DNA of 27,415 bases, taken from assembly GCA_019634245.1 (NCBI GenBank), contig JAHQVR010000140.1, positions 1 to 27,415 of the forward strand. The letters run 5' to 3'. The position numbers and the translations under genes are program-made. The DNA is from Gammaproteobacteria bacterium. Lineage in GTDB: Bacteria > Pseudomonadota > Gammaproteobacteria > Granulosicoccales > Granulosicoccaceae. Shown in pieces: positions 15,054 through 25,003 of the stretch; within the stretch, counting starts at the first letter, position 1; each line of letters starts with the position of its first letter. Under the pieces are notes generated by a model, which was not told where the DNA came from, did no database searches, and saw only the letters and a program-made list of their open reading frames with translations.

Positions 15054-15875
15054 ACTCAGCGAGGCGTTTTGCCTCTGAAGCACCTGATCAGTGACGCTAA
15101 GTAGCGCTCTGTGATAGCGCTGCCCCAGGTCCGATTGTGCAAATTCCAGCACCTCGTTGAGCTCAGAATCGCTCAGCGGAGAATAGATAAAGGCCAAATC
15201 AGCATTCATTCCGACTTGCAGAAAAAAGCTCACCAAGCTTTTATCCGCTCTTGCCGCGTCCACTAATTCATTTGTGACCTGCTGCGATTTTCCATCCGTC
15301 TTACAACCACTCAACAAAGCGACGGCTACAGTAATTTCAGAATTTAACAGGGTCACAAACCGAGAGGCACCTGTGAGCTGATTGAGTAGAACTATTTTCT
15401 TATGGCGCTCCTCAGTAATAGCCTGTGAGGTTTCATAGTGTTCCAACGCCTGTACATACTCTTCTTCGGTAGCCTCCGCAAATCGTTTTTCTACAGCCAT
15501 CATTTTCAGTGCAGCCGACGAAAAAAACCATTTCTTCAGTTCAGTCTTATCCTGTGCGTTCAGCAATTGAGTTAACTGCTGTGCAGCAGCATCCACCAGA
15601 ATGCTAGGATTATGAAATTCGTCGAGAAGCGATTGAATATCCGAAGAATTTGGTGACTCGCCTTGGCAAGTAATTCTATTGTCTTGGGCTTCCGACAGCA
15701 CAGTTGCATGAACGGATTGAAGATGAGAGTCAACACCTGAATAGGACAACAGTTGTCGACCCGCTTCAACGTGTTCTCTGTATGGCCGATCCACCTCTTC
15801 AGACGCAATTGCACACGAACTCCAATACAGAATCAGCAGTCCAATAAGCACGCCTTCCGGCCTTTTAACTAGCAT
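15033..15875 (-). CDS. Exported protein, DUF2059-like, last gene of the adhesin operon
   Basis: A 280-residue protein with signal peptide (VLIGLLILYWSSCAIA, cleaved before SEE) and otherwise mostly alpha-helical, soluble sequence. Two stretches resemble the DUF2059 pattern of a helix followed by FYxSPxG: LKKWFFSSAALKMMAVEKRF (~112-131) and AFIYSPLSDSELNEVLEFAQ with SDLGQRYHRALL (~236-268). The resemblance is by eye and moderate. It keeps two mature Cys residues, one in RITCQGES and one in LLSGCKTDG. Its ATG directly follows the stop of the barrel gene (TAAATG), so it is translated from the same message. A periplasmic accessory or chaperone for the large surface proteins is a reasonable guess, but no function is established. 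Confidence 0.65.
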   Translation of the reverse strand: MLVKRPEGVLIGLLILYWSSCAIASEEVDRPYREHVEAGRQLLSYSGVDSHLQSVHATVLSEAQDNRITCQGESPNSSDIQSLLDEFHNPSILVDAAAQQLTQLLNAQDKTELKKWFFSSAALKMMAVEKRFAEATEEEYVQALEHYETSQAITEERHKKIVLLNQLTGASRFVTLLNSEITVAVALLSGCKTDGKSQQVTNELVDAARADKSLVSFFLQVGMNADLAFIYSPLSDSELNEVLEFAQSDLGQRYHRALLSVTDQVLQRQNASLSQRRFGL

Positions 15876-18800
15876 TTAATACGTGCCCACTAGATTTAGA
15901 AACCAACCGCGTACATCGTAGCTATCATCGGCGAGATTATCGTCAAAATTAGTGAAGTTGTAGCCTACCGAGAACAACAGATGATCACTCACCTGCTTAC
16001 CCAGGCTCAGCAAGGTTCCATGTCTGACCGAGTCTGTCTCCTTAGAAAATAACCACTGATATGACGCACTGGCCCGAACGCCAAAAGGTACTCGACGCGC
16101 TATGGTCACAGCCGCCAGAGACGCATCATTAACCACCCAGTCGCCTGTGTTCCTGCCCAGACGGATTTCACTGGTTCGATGCGCCAGCTTCATCCCGGTG
16201 CTCCACGCCTTGGTGATGTCGTAGATGCCTTCGGTACTCAGAATAAAGGAGCGTTGATCAGGATCTGTGGATTGCGATACAGGCTTTAAATCGTATAGAT
16301 ACGTTGCTCTGGCCAGTAGGTTTAGTCTATCGTTCAGTACGGGTCTGAATGCATACCCTAGTCCCGCCTCGACAAACCGTGCATTTTCATCACCGCTTCG
16401 ACTACTCGTTCTGGACGCATTAAACTTTCCTTGCCATCGCGATGCATCAGATCTTCGGTATTCGACTCTATTGGTCGTCACCATTTGCTCCACTTCATCC
16501 AGTGCAGTTTCATCGCGCCTGTACTCCAGTTTCGTTGACGCTTGCACTTTGTTACGTTGATGATTAAGGCCGACAGAAACGGCATCGCGTTCTGTGGCAT
16601 CACTGTTTTCATCTTCAATATGCGCCGTTTGGAATGACAGATGAGCGCTGGTGTAGTCGGTAAGGTCTTGGTCTAAGCCAAACGTATGGGATGTGCCTTC
16701 GCGATCGGACTCTTGGGTAAATTGGTGCTCCGTGTAGACGCTTAAGCGACGGTTCACTTGCTTACGCTGACCAACGGTAACCACATTGTCTTGCACCAAC
16801 TGTTCATCGGTCGATCTTTTGTAATTGGCATACACACTGTAAGTATCGCTCGCCATCCATTCGGCCCCCACCAAAGCACTATTACCCCTATCCCCTACGG
16901 TGTATTCAGCATTCAGATTTAATCTATCCGATAGACCAATCCTCGTGCCTACGGTCGTGCTGTCGTTGCTGGTATAACTTCCTGTTGCTCTTAATGTCTG
17001 TTGGTGGGCCAGATACACCTCGGTTGATTCACTGAGGTCATAGGCGATCTTGCCTGCGGAAATTAAGCCTGTACCCTCGTCTCCTGAGATAAGGTCCTTT
17101 TCAGTACTTTGACTGATGGCCGATGAAAGGGTCAAACGCTGCGTGGCGGCAAAATCAATCTGAGCTTCCGAGTCGGTATCACGCTGAACATTCTCCTGCT
17201 CTAAATAACGATTGGATAATGACAGGACGAAACGCTTACCTAATTTCGCCACTAACTGCGCTCCGGCATCCAATGTGTTTACATTGGCCTCTAAGGCAGC
17301 CGTAGAATAGCCTTGCTCATAGCGCTTGGCCCACAGGGCTACGTCAAAAGGCATCGCGTCGGTAAACACATCTTGGCTCGCAATACGGGCTTCCACAGAA
17401 ACTGCATTGCCGCCTTCTTCTGATGCATCGGTATTGATTTGCGTAAAATTAAGTCCACCGTCATCAGATTGGAAATTACCACGCGTTTGACTTGATTGTG
17501 TTTGTGCAAACTCGGCCTGCAAATAGGTGTTATCCGATGCCTTCAGCGTGATATCCGTTGCCTTTAAATCGTAATCTTCCTGATCCCGCTGCTCATGTGC
17601 CCAGGTACCGCCGATACCCAGATGATTTCCGAGCCATTGTTTGGCCCGCACCCCCGCTGTTGCATCGCTGAGGTCCAAATCCTCCATATAGATTTCATAG
17701 TCGACCACTAGCCACGTATCGTATCCGTCCAAAGGCTCTTGCCGAATGATTGATGGCCCGGCACCGGGTGATACCGACGTCAAGGGTCTTCTCAAAATCA
17801 CTCTGCCCTGAAAATCATCAATGTCATAGTCCCGACCAGCGATAAGTTCAACGCGCTCAATGACACGTGCAGAATCCCTCTGCCGTACTTCCACGGCAAT
17901 CTTCTCTGAACCACTCACAATGTCAGTATCCCTTAAGTAGTACAGGCTTCCTCCGGTGCCCAGAAACTCATTGTGTCGAAACAGACTTTCAGAATTAGAG
18001 GCAAAGGCAGACACAGACGAGCGAGTATCACCCAGCTCAGTGGTTGCGACACTTCGCAACACCGTCTGTGCACCATACAAACTCCGGTTAAAAGGTGCTA
18101 ACTCAGCTCCAGTGAAAGCGGTATTGTAATTACCCCACAGCACATGGGATCGATCCCATTCCACTCGAACATAGAGCTTACCTTGGCTATCAGTATCATC
18201 ATAAAGAGTTGAATCATCACCGTAGACCGGATAGTACTGTTCAGGGTCTAAACGTCTAAATACGCTTTGCGGATCTTTTTGATGAAAATCCTCAAACAGT
18301 TCAGACACATCTTCCAAGCCTGTATCCATTTGGGCAGTTACTAGATATTTCCCTTTCACTTTACCTTTTAGATAAAACGCTAAGCGACCATCCACAAACA
18401 GATCACCACCATAGTGATCATCATCAACCGAAAGCGCCTCTACGCTACCACTAACGGAGTTTTCTCCAACCATCACATCCGCTAGCCCAACCAAAAAGAA
18501 ATATTGATCGTTTAGTCGCGTGTTCAACGTCGAAGAAGAGGTGTCTCCCGACTCGTTCTCTACGGTAATTTCAAAAGAGTGCTCGCCATAGGGCATAAGT
18601 GATTCTTTCACAAACCGGGCATCCTCTGAGACCTTCACCGTCTCCCCATTCACATCAACCGAGTGATTGGGATTGATGTTCATCCCGTAGACGCGAACTG
18701 TGGCACCGTGTAGCGGTATAGTCTGATGAGTAAAACTGCTGGCACCTGAATTAGTTGCGGGTAAATCTTGCTCTCTCAGTGTAAGCTCCGGCAGACGCGA

Positions 18801-19463
18801 TGCAGCAACACCGGGCGCCTCCCAATCAACGCTTTGGCGCAGGTTCTGATCAAATGCACCAGAGCTTGCATACGCGCGTACGGCATATTCAATTTTTGAA
18901 TCGGATTCGATCACTCGTTTTAGTGACGAATTACCCGACCAGCTAACGGTTTGATCGGACTGAACATTCCCGCCATCGATAACCGCGATAGGTTTGGCAG
19001 CTAGCGACGCACCTTCTTTCCAAATTCTGATTTCCCAACGATCGATAAAGCTGGCATAGTTGGTTTTGAGCTTAAATTCCAGCGGTTCGATCGGTAAACC
19101 ATTCTGTGTCGAAACTGTATTGGCCGTAGTTACTTTAAGTGATCGCTCAAGCTTCACTGGATCTGTCGCTATCCAGACACTCCCACCAAATTCCAAATCA
19201 ACTCGGCGCGGCTCAGCCTTCGTGGCCCTTTGCTGAGCCTCAGATTCGTTGGGTAGCACCGTAATATCGACTCGCCGATTGTCTGCACGACCTTCCTCTG
19301 TCGAGTTCGTTGATCGAGGTTCAGATTCCCCTTTATTTATAATTTGCAGCTCATAGGCGGCAGGGGGACATTCGTCACCATCACACGTTTGCGAGTGTGT
19401 TTGGCCCTGGGCTAGCACCAGACAAAGCGCACTGGTCGCAACTAGAAATCCTTTGATCTTCAT
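15876..19463 (-). CDS. Large outer-membrane beta-barrel protein with OmpA-tail segment at N-terminus
   Basis: A 1195-residue outer-membrane protein. The signal peptide is MKIKGFLVATSALCLVLAQG. Residues ~38-72 read INKGESEPRSTNSTEEGR then ADNRRVDITVLP, which matches the last quarter of an OmpA domain and nothing before it. Residues ~85-320 are Ig-like/beta-sandwich stretches. Residues ~390-440 hold the YYPVYGDDST, GKLYVRVEWDRSHVLWGNY pattern seen in large OmpA/DUF11-associated outer-membrane proteins. From ~600 to the end, alternating amphipathic strands with many Arg, Asp, Glu and Tyr, ending WFLNLVGTY with a terminal aromatic residue, indicate a beta-barrel. Its ATG overlaps the stop of the preceding adhesin gene (ATGA). 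It may secrete, display or anchor that protein at the outer membrane. Confidence 0.75.
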   Translation of the reverse strand: MKIKGFLVATSALCLVLAQGQTHSQTCDGDECPPAAYELQIINKGESEPRSTNSTEEGRADNRRVDITVLPNESEAQQRATKAEPRRVDLEFGGSVWIATDPVKLERSLKVTTANTVSTQNGLPIEPLEFKLKTNYASFIDRWEIRIWKEGASLAAKPIAVIDGGNVQSDQTVSWSGNSSLKRVIESDSKIEYAVRAYASSGAFDQNLRQSVDWEAPGVAASRLPELTLREQDLPATNSGASSFTHQTIPLHGATVRVYGMNINPNHSVDVNGETVKVSEDARFVKESLMPYGEHSFEITVENESGDTSSSTLNTRLNDQYFFLVGLADVMVGENSVSGSVEALSVDDDHYGGDLFVDGRLAFYLKGKVKGKYLVTAQMDTGLEDVSELFEDFHQKDPQSVFRRLDPEQYYPVYGDDSTLYDDTDSQGKLYVRVEWDRSHVLWGNYNTAFTGAELAPFNRSLYGAQTVLRSVATTELGDTRSSVSAFASNSESLFRHNEFLGTGGSLYYLRDTDIVSGSEKIAVEVRQRDSARVIERVELIAGRDYDIDDFQGRVILRRPLTSVSPGAGPSIIRQEPLDGYDTWLVVDYEIYMEDLDLSDATAGVRAKQWLGNHLGIGGTWAHEQRDQEDYDLKATDITLKASDNTYLQAEFAQTQSSQTRGNFQSDDGGLNFTQINTDASEEGGNAVSVEARIASQDVFTDAMPFDVALWAKRYEQGYSTAALEANVNTLDAGAQLVAKLGKRFVLSLSNRYLEQENVQRDTDSEAQIDFAATQRLTLSSAISQSTEKDLISGDEGTGLISAGKIAYDLSESTEVYLAHQQTLRATGSYTSNDSTTVGTRIGLSDRLNLNAEYTVGDRGNSALVGAEWMASDTYSVYANYKRSTDEQLVQDNVVTVGQRKQVNRRLSVYTEHQFTQESDREGTSHTFGLDQDLTDYTSAHLSFQTAHIEDENSDATERDAVSVGLNHQRNKVQASTKLEYRRDETALDEVEQMVTTNRVEYRRSDASRWQGKFNASRTSSRSGDENARFVEAGLGYAFRPVLNDRLNLLARATYLYDLKPVSQSTDPDQRSFILSTEGIYDITKAWSTGMKLAHRTSEIRLGRNTGDWVVNDASLAAVTIARRVPFGVRASASYQWLFSKETDSVRHGTLLSLGKQVSDHLLFSVGYNFTNFDDNLADDSYDVRGWFLNLVGTY

Positions 19464-22400
19464 GGCTTCTTCTCCTCTGAAGCCATAGGTGCCACTTCCA
19501 CCGTGACATTTTTCATCAGCTTCGCGCCCAAGCTTTCTCGCAACACACGACGAATAGTGTTAGCGCGACGATTAGCAAGATCGATATTGCGAATCGCAGA
19601 TCCCGTCGAATCAGTATGCGCGGTGACGCGGATTGTGCCACCTCCGTACAGTTTGAGTTTCGATATGATGTCTCTTACGATACCCAGTTGATCCTTTCGC
19701 ACCACATCCTTACCTACATCAAAGAATACGGAGCCCAGCGTGACCTCAACAATTTGTTGCTGAGCAACCTTACCCGATTCCGTGCAGGCATCCATGGCCG
19801 AACCATAGCTATCCTGTTCGGTGTAGTTCACACCAAAATTGATCTTGTTTAATGTGGTGTTAACGATACGCAACACGTAAGGGTTTTCAGTAGTGAAATG
19901 GGATCCGTCGGGTAAACTAGCAGGGTCAACTTTGAGAACAAAATTTCTACCCAAACCATCTGTGCCCAACTCAACATCAGGGATGCTATAACGGCCAAAA
20001 GCATCCGTTTCAATGATCAACCCAGTCACGGTGGCCAGCCGTACACCAGGAATCCCTTCTTCATTGATCCCTTGGTTGCTCAGCACAATTTGTAATACGT
20101 CAATGGGCGCAGATGCATTGGCGTCGCCATTACGTAGGTTGGGCACTGCCTGTGTTTGCTGTGTGCAAACTCGAATATCCTGGCTGCTCATGCCTCGCGC
20201 CTTTATCCCGACATGAGCTTCTGTAATCGTGCCGTTTTCATCAACGCTAATTCGTGTACCTTCACGTGTGCGAATGGCAAATCGATTATCATCACCCAGC
20301 GGCATATTAACGGTTACGGCCTGTACTGCTGGATCATCATTAACCGTGCGGCGCCCTGGAATTTGTCCCAGCGCCAACCCGGCCATACCGTAGTAGTCAC
20401 TTCTAATAACAACCCCAGACGCAGTTGCCGAATCCTGTACGCCATCTTCATCTCGATCGTGGAACACTTTACCGATCAATGTGGCTTGATTGAGTACAGG
20501 ATCACTGATCACCTCTACCGATGCGCTAGCTTCATTACTGGCCGTACCGTTAGGTGCTTGAGCATAGACAAGGTTGACATAGGTCCCCGCAACGACTCCT
20601 GTACCCACACGCGACACATATCGGATTCGAACGGTTTCCTCGGAATCAAGGTCGATGCTATTGAACAGTACTGGGCGATTACCCTCGCTGGTTAGTGACA
20701 CTACAAGATCGTCTTCGGTATCAAACTCCTGATCAGATCCAGCCCTAATTAGTTGCGCAGATGTCGGCACAAACGAAAAACCAGCCGGTGGCGAATCGAT
20801 TACATCCACCTGGAGAGCGGGCACATCTTTCGTATTTTCCAAGGTAACTGTGTAAAGCACCAAATCACCAATGGAGGCCTGACGTCGATCCGCAGATTTA
20901 GTAATCAATATTTCTGCATCATTAGCACGTGCATCCAATGGCAGATGATTAAACACGATGCTTCGATCGCCCGCTGAGAACTCGAAGGCAACAAAGTAAC
21001 GAGTATCCTCCCCTTCTTGTGGTGCTTCTGGTTGACGTTGTACCTCGCAAGCACCCGTTCCAGGCAACGTATCCACGGTGCAATTAATTTCATTAACCGA
21101 GCTGTCAAAAATACTCGACACAGCACAACCTAAAGAAGGTCCACCACAACCAGCAGCGCCTTCCTGACGGATCAACGATGAAAAGTAAGGATGATAGGAA
21201 TCAGGCGCCTCAGCCAGTTCAATACGATAGCTACCGTTGATGGGACAGCTTGAGTGTGCACCAGGCTCTAAGTTAAAAGCGTAGAGTCCGTCTTCACCCG
21301 TGGTTTGGTTTTGTTGACCCGCAGCCAAACAACTAGGATCAACGGCTTGGTTTGTTGCATTAACCAACGCTAACGTAACACCTTCAACTGGCAGACGAGT
21401 CAAGCTGTCATACACAACACCACCCGGATCTAATGGCAACGGCAGATTTATCGTTTGTCCGGCTACCAAATTACCATCAGTGGTAGCGCTGTCCATGAAC
21501 ACGCCAAACGGATTATAAAAATCAACCCGATAAGCCCCAGGAATCAAACCAGTGACGGAGTAGGATCCGTCCGCTGCGGTTTGCACTTCAGCAACCTGAA
21601 TGCCTGCCTCATTAATAACGCGTAAGGTCCAACCCGATTTGCGCGACTCGTTGGCGTCAACCACCCCATCACGATCAGTATCCACCCAGACTATGCCCTG
21701 CAAACTGGCCGGCGCTTCAAAACCAATAGTCACAGTTGTCGGTGCCGACTGATAACCCGTCGTATCACTCACCACATAACTGATGGGCGTGGGAGAAGCC
21801 ACAAACCCAAACTCGGCTGTAAAGCTTATTGAACCCGACGCCTCATCAACCTGCCAAGTTCCCTCTCCAGCTACCACTAGCTCAGTTACTAGACTCGAAT
21901 CTGAGGAATCTACTATCCGGACACTTTGGGGCAGGATGTTGTTCTCTGGGTCAGTATCGTTGGCAAGCACCGCCACCGTGATAGTTTCACCCAGCGGTTG
22001 ATCCATTAGCTCATCCGGCTGCGCATCGGGAGCGCGCTGCGGATAGTCCACGGTAACAAGTGCTTCATTTGAAACCAATCCATTGATATCAGACACGGTG
22101 TAGGACACAGGGGTTGGGTCTGCAAAAAAATTGAGCTCTGGAGTAAACGTAACGGTCGTTGTTGCTGGATCTATCTGCCAGACACCTTCACCGAGTACAA
22201 TTAGCTGATCCTTATACCCATCGTTATTGGTATCAAGCGCCGCAGCATCGGCAAACGAAATTGACACTGGATTTAAATCTAATTGAGCATCTGTGTCAGC
22301 ACCATTACCGTTATCTTCCAACACACTTACTACGGTGGGATTACCTGGGGCCGGCACGTCCGGATTGACTTTAAGATCATCACGAGCCACAGGAGACGAT

Positions 22401-25003
22401 TGTGGATAGTCAACACTGAGCATTGCTGGGTTGGAAATCAAACCCGTCGCATCTACGATTTGATACTCAACAGGTGTGGGATCCGCCGTAAAGCCTGCTA
22501 GTGGCGAAAACATGATGTCACCGGATGCATCATTGATCGACCAATCACCCTGACCAAGCACACTCAGAAAATCAGCGTCTCCATCCGAATCAGTGTCGAT
22601 CGCATCCGCGTGTGTCAGAAACGTTGCTGACAAATCAATATCATTGTTGTCATCCGTATCGTTGCTAGCACCCGGTAACGTTACCGGCACAGCAGAATCC
22701 AGGCTGGTAATAAAGTCGCTAGTCGCAACCGGTGGTATTCGACTCATACTCACCACAATGTCGGCAGTGCTATCGACAATCGGATTACTCGATGGATCCA
22801 TCGAGGTGACACTCGCCCGGTTAACCACTTCGGTTAACTGCACATCGGTATCGCTAACTGTGTGAGTAGCAGTACAAGTCACCGTTTCAGTCACTGTTAA
22901 ATAAAACGGTTGATTTTGCGCGCAGATCAACGACCCTGCATCGGCATTAGGGTCAGCAACCTGTACATTGCTAAGCCCGACATTGCCATTATTTTGAACC
23001 TCAAGCGTATAATTGAGCACATCACCGCTACGAATAAATGTACTCTCCAAGGAAGTCTTGACGATCGATATACTCGGCGTTTGAATGACATTGGTGCCCG
23101 CGTTGTCGCTCACCGTACCCGCCTCACTACTCGAAACCGATACGGTATTTATAAGGGGTATTCCGCCATCAACATCAGCTTGATTCGCATTGTAAGAAGT
23201 GGTGTAAATCCAACTCTCGCCAACATCAAGTACACCTGGCGTACCACTGTCGGATACTGGTCCTAATAAAGATGCGACGCTACCATCGGGCAGCGTATCG
23301 GCCGGTACAATGTTCGTTAAGCTGACATTGCCCGTGTTACGAACCGTTATGGTGTAATTCAGCGGTGTTCCGGACGTTATGACCAGTTCATCAACCACTT
23401 TGTCGACGTTCATAGACGGAGTCTGTACCACCGTGGTAGTCGCACTGGCACTAAACACAGATGAGTTGGTTTGATCCGATTGCACCTCGACACGATTAGT
23501 CAAAGGTGTACCCGAATCAATATCGGCCTGTGACACTAAGTAATCGGTAGTAAATTCCCAGCTCTCACCGACATCCAGAACACCAATCGCTGCGGCATCC
23601 GATATCGGACCTAAGAGTGTTGCATTGGTACCATCAGGCAATGCATCCACTAACTGGACATTGGTTAGGCTGACGTTACCTGCATTACTGACCGTGATGG
23701 TGTAGTTGAGTGTGCTCGGTGTATTCACCGACAATTGATCCACCACTTTCGTTACAGCGATGTCAGGTGTTTGGTTAATGGTGGTAGTAGCGAAGTCGCT
23801 GACAGGAGCCAGTCCCGTTTCGTTAGCCGTTGCAGACACTTGATTAACCAGATCACTCCCATCGTCGATCTCTGCTTGAGATGCAACATAACCTGCTGTA
23901 AAAGCCCAAGTCTCTCCCACATCTAGAATACCAACCAACCCACTATCTGCTACGGGTCCGCTAAGTGTGGCAGTCGCACCATCGGGTAGAACGTCACTTA
24001 AGTTCAATCCCGTTAACGAAGTATTGCCGGTGTTTTGAACGTCAATCTGGTAGTTCAAGCTTCCTGGCGATGTTAACGACGTGGGTAGCACAGATTTAGA
24101 CACAGTGAACTGTGGCGACTGGTTTATGGTGGTCTGCGCTGATGCTGTCTGTGCAGAAGCTCCAGTTTCAGTGGTGGTTGCAGAGACTGCATTCTGCAAG
24201 GGCAATCCTGCATCAATCTCAGACTGTGACACCGAATAACTTATGGTGTACTGCCAAGTCTCACCCACATCCAGCACCCCAATGGCACCAACGTCACTGA
24301 TGGGGCCTGACAAGCTACCCGAAGAACCATCGGGTAATGTGTCTACTAAAGCAATTCCCGATAGGGTTTGATTTCCAGAATTCTCTACTTCGATCGTGTA
24401 GTTAAGGGTTTGCAGCGACCCGATGGCGGTCTGATCAACGGTTTTACTTAAACTAAAACTGGGGGCCTGGGTGATTGGTACGGCTACACTGTCACTGGTA
24501 GGAGCGAGCTCAGTGGCGGACACCGTGACCGTATTATCGATGTCACCATCGCCGCCACCGTTGGTATCGATATCCGACTGCAGCACGGAGTAGTTAACTT
24601 CATATGCCCAGGTTTCATTTGCATCTAACTGGGAATTTGAATTTACGTCGCCGGATAAAAATTGGATACTCGAGGCGGGAACCAGAGAGTCGCTCAGAGT
24701 GACACTAGACAATGGCAACAGACCCGTATTCTCCACCACTATGGAATATCGAATGGTATCCCCAGCTTGCGTCGGCGTAGATAAGCCGCTGACATCAGCC
24801 GTTTTTGACACGCTGTAGCCTTTTGGAAGAACCACAACGGTACTGCTGTTATTTAGTGAATTAGTTTCGTAATTAGCGGGTGCAGAGTCTACTTGACCGT
24901 CATTGGTGAAATCAGAAGGATCCAGCGCGTAGACGGACGCTAGCCCCGATCCGAGGACCAGGGCTAGCGAAAAACTTACGAACCGCCGGATTTGCGGGGT
25001 CAC
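19460..25003 (-). CDS. Giant surface protein: DUF11 repeats, CshA-type repeats, SdrD-like modules, truncated OmpA end
   Basis: A 1847-residue exported protein. GTG 25003 is chosen because it overlaps the previous stop (GTGA) and gives a signal peptide, FVSFSLALVLGSGLASVYA; a longer frame from 25075 would hide it. Six DUF11-type repeats (~60-755) carry LNYTI(E/T)VxNxGN and GVLDVGE(T/S)W. Three CshA-type fibril repeats (~758-1097) carry GxGxWxID and FxxDPTPVxYxVxDxxGLxSN. SdrD-B/CNA-B-like modules follow (GIVWVDTDRDGVVDANE; GKVFHDRDEDGVQDSA) with DxDxDGxxD calcium-type loops, plus another DUF11 near 1365. The end (~1750-1847) is OmpA-like: VFFDVGKDVV, VTAHTDSTG, and DLANRRANTI with the expected Asp and Arg. 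It stops before the GxGExxPxxN...NRRVxI block. Likely a long wall-bound adhesin or fibril. Confidence 0.85.
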   Translation of the reverse strand: MTPQIRRFVSFSLALVLGSGLASVYALDPSDFTNDGQVDSAPANYETNSLNNSSTVVVLPKGYSVSKTADVSGLSTPTQAGDTIRYSIVVENTGLLPLSSVTLSDSLVPASSIQFLSGDVNSNSQLDANETWAYEVNYSVLQSDIDTNGGGDGDIDNTVTVSATELAPTSDSVAVPITQAPSFSLSKTVDQTAIGSLQTLNYTIEVENSGNQTLSGIALVDTLPDGSSGSLSGPISDVGAIGVLDVGETWQYTISYSVSQSEIDAGLPLQNAVSATTTETGASAQTASAQTTINQSPQFTVSKSVLPTSLTSPGSLNYQIDVQNTGNTSLTGLNLSDVLPDGATATLSGPVADSGLVGILDVGETWAFTAGYVASQAEIDDGSDLVNQVSATANETGLAPVSDFATTTINQTPDIAVTKVVDQLSVNTPSTLNYTITVSNAGNVSLTNVQLVDALPDGTNATLLGPISDAAAIGVLDVGESWEFTTDYLVSQADIDSGTPLTNRVEVQSDQTNSSVFSASATTTVVQTPSMNVDKVVDELVITSGTPLNYTITVRNTGNVSLTNIVPADTLPDGSVASLLGPVSDSGTPGVLDVGESWIYTTSYNANQADVDGGIPLINTVSVSSSEAGTVSDNAGTNVIQTPSISIVKTSLESTFIRSGDVLNYTLEVQNNGNVGLSNVQVADPNADAGSLICAQNQPFYLTVTETVTCTATHTVSDTDVQLTEVVNRASVTSMDPSSNPIVDSTADIVVSMSRIPPVATSDFITSLDSAVPVTLPGASNDTDDNNDIDLSATFLTHADAIDTDSDGDADFLSVLGQGDWSINDASGDIMFSPLAGFTADPTPVEYQIVDATGLISNPAMLSVDYPQSSPVARDDLKVNPDVPAPGNPTVVSVLEDNGNGADTDAQLDLNPVSISFADAAALDTNNDGYKDQLIVLGEGVWQIDPATTTVTFTPELNFFADPTPVSYTVSDINGLVSNEALVTVDYPQRAPDAQPDELMDQPLGETITVAVLANDTDPENNILPQSVRIVDSSDSSLVTELVVAGEGTWQVDEASGSISFTAEFGFVASPTPISYVVSDTTGYQSAPTTVTIGFEAPASLQGIVWVDTDRDGVVDANESRKSGWTLRVINEAGIQVAEVQTAADGSYSVTGLIPGAYRVDFYNPFGVFMDSATTDGNLVAGQTINLPLPLDPGGVVYDSLTRLPVEGVTLALVNATNQAVDPSCLAAGQQNQTTGEDGLYAFNLEPGAHSSCPINGSYRIELAEAPDSYHPYFSSLIRQEGAAGCGGPSLGCAVSSIFDSSVNEINCTVDTLPGTGACEVQRQPEAPQEGEDTRYFVAFEFSAGDRSIVFNHLPLDARANDAEILITKSADRRQASIGDLVLYTVTLENTKDVPALQVDVIDSPPAGFSFVPTSAQLIRAGSDQEFDTEDDLVVSLTSEGNRPVLFNSIDLDSEETVRIRYVSRVGTGVVAGTYVNLVYAQAPNGTASNEASASVEVISDPVLNQATLIGKVFHDRDEDGVQDSATASGVVIRSDYYGMAGLALGQIPGRRTVNDDPAVQAVTVNMPLGDDNRFAIRTREGTRISVDENGTITEAHVGIKARGMSSQDIRVCTQQTQAVPNLRNGDANASAPIDVLQIVLSNQGINEEGIPGVRLATVTGLIIETDAFGRYSIPDVELGTDGLGRNFVLKVDPASLPDGSHFTTENPYVLRIVNTTLNKINFGVNYTEQDSYGSAMDACTESGKVAQQQIVEVTLGSVFFDVGKDVVRKDQLGIVRDIISKLKLYGGGTIRVTAHTDSTGSAIRNIDLANRRANTIRRVLRESLGAKLMKNVTVEVAPMASEEKKP
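23040..24830 (-). repeat. Tandem DUF11 repeat array, about 115-120 codons per unit
   Basis: Six successive units begin with xVxKxVD and contain LNYTIxVxNxGNxSLTNxxxxD, LPDGxxAxLxGPxSD, GVLDVGESW and QxDIDxGxPLxNxV. Units two to five (about 23420-24460) are most alike, the first and sixth diverged. DNA identity between units is only moderate, so they are old duplications under selection rather than a fresh expansion. Confidence 0.8.

Noticed and set aside
22900..24860. CRISPR or recent tandem DNA repeat
   Set aside because: The periodicity is ~350 bases with only moderate identity and encodes DUF11 protein repeats.
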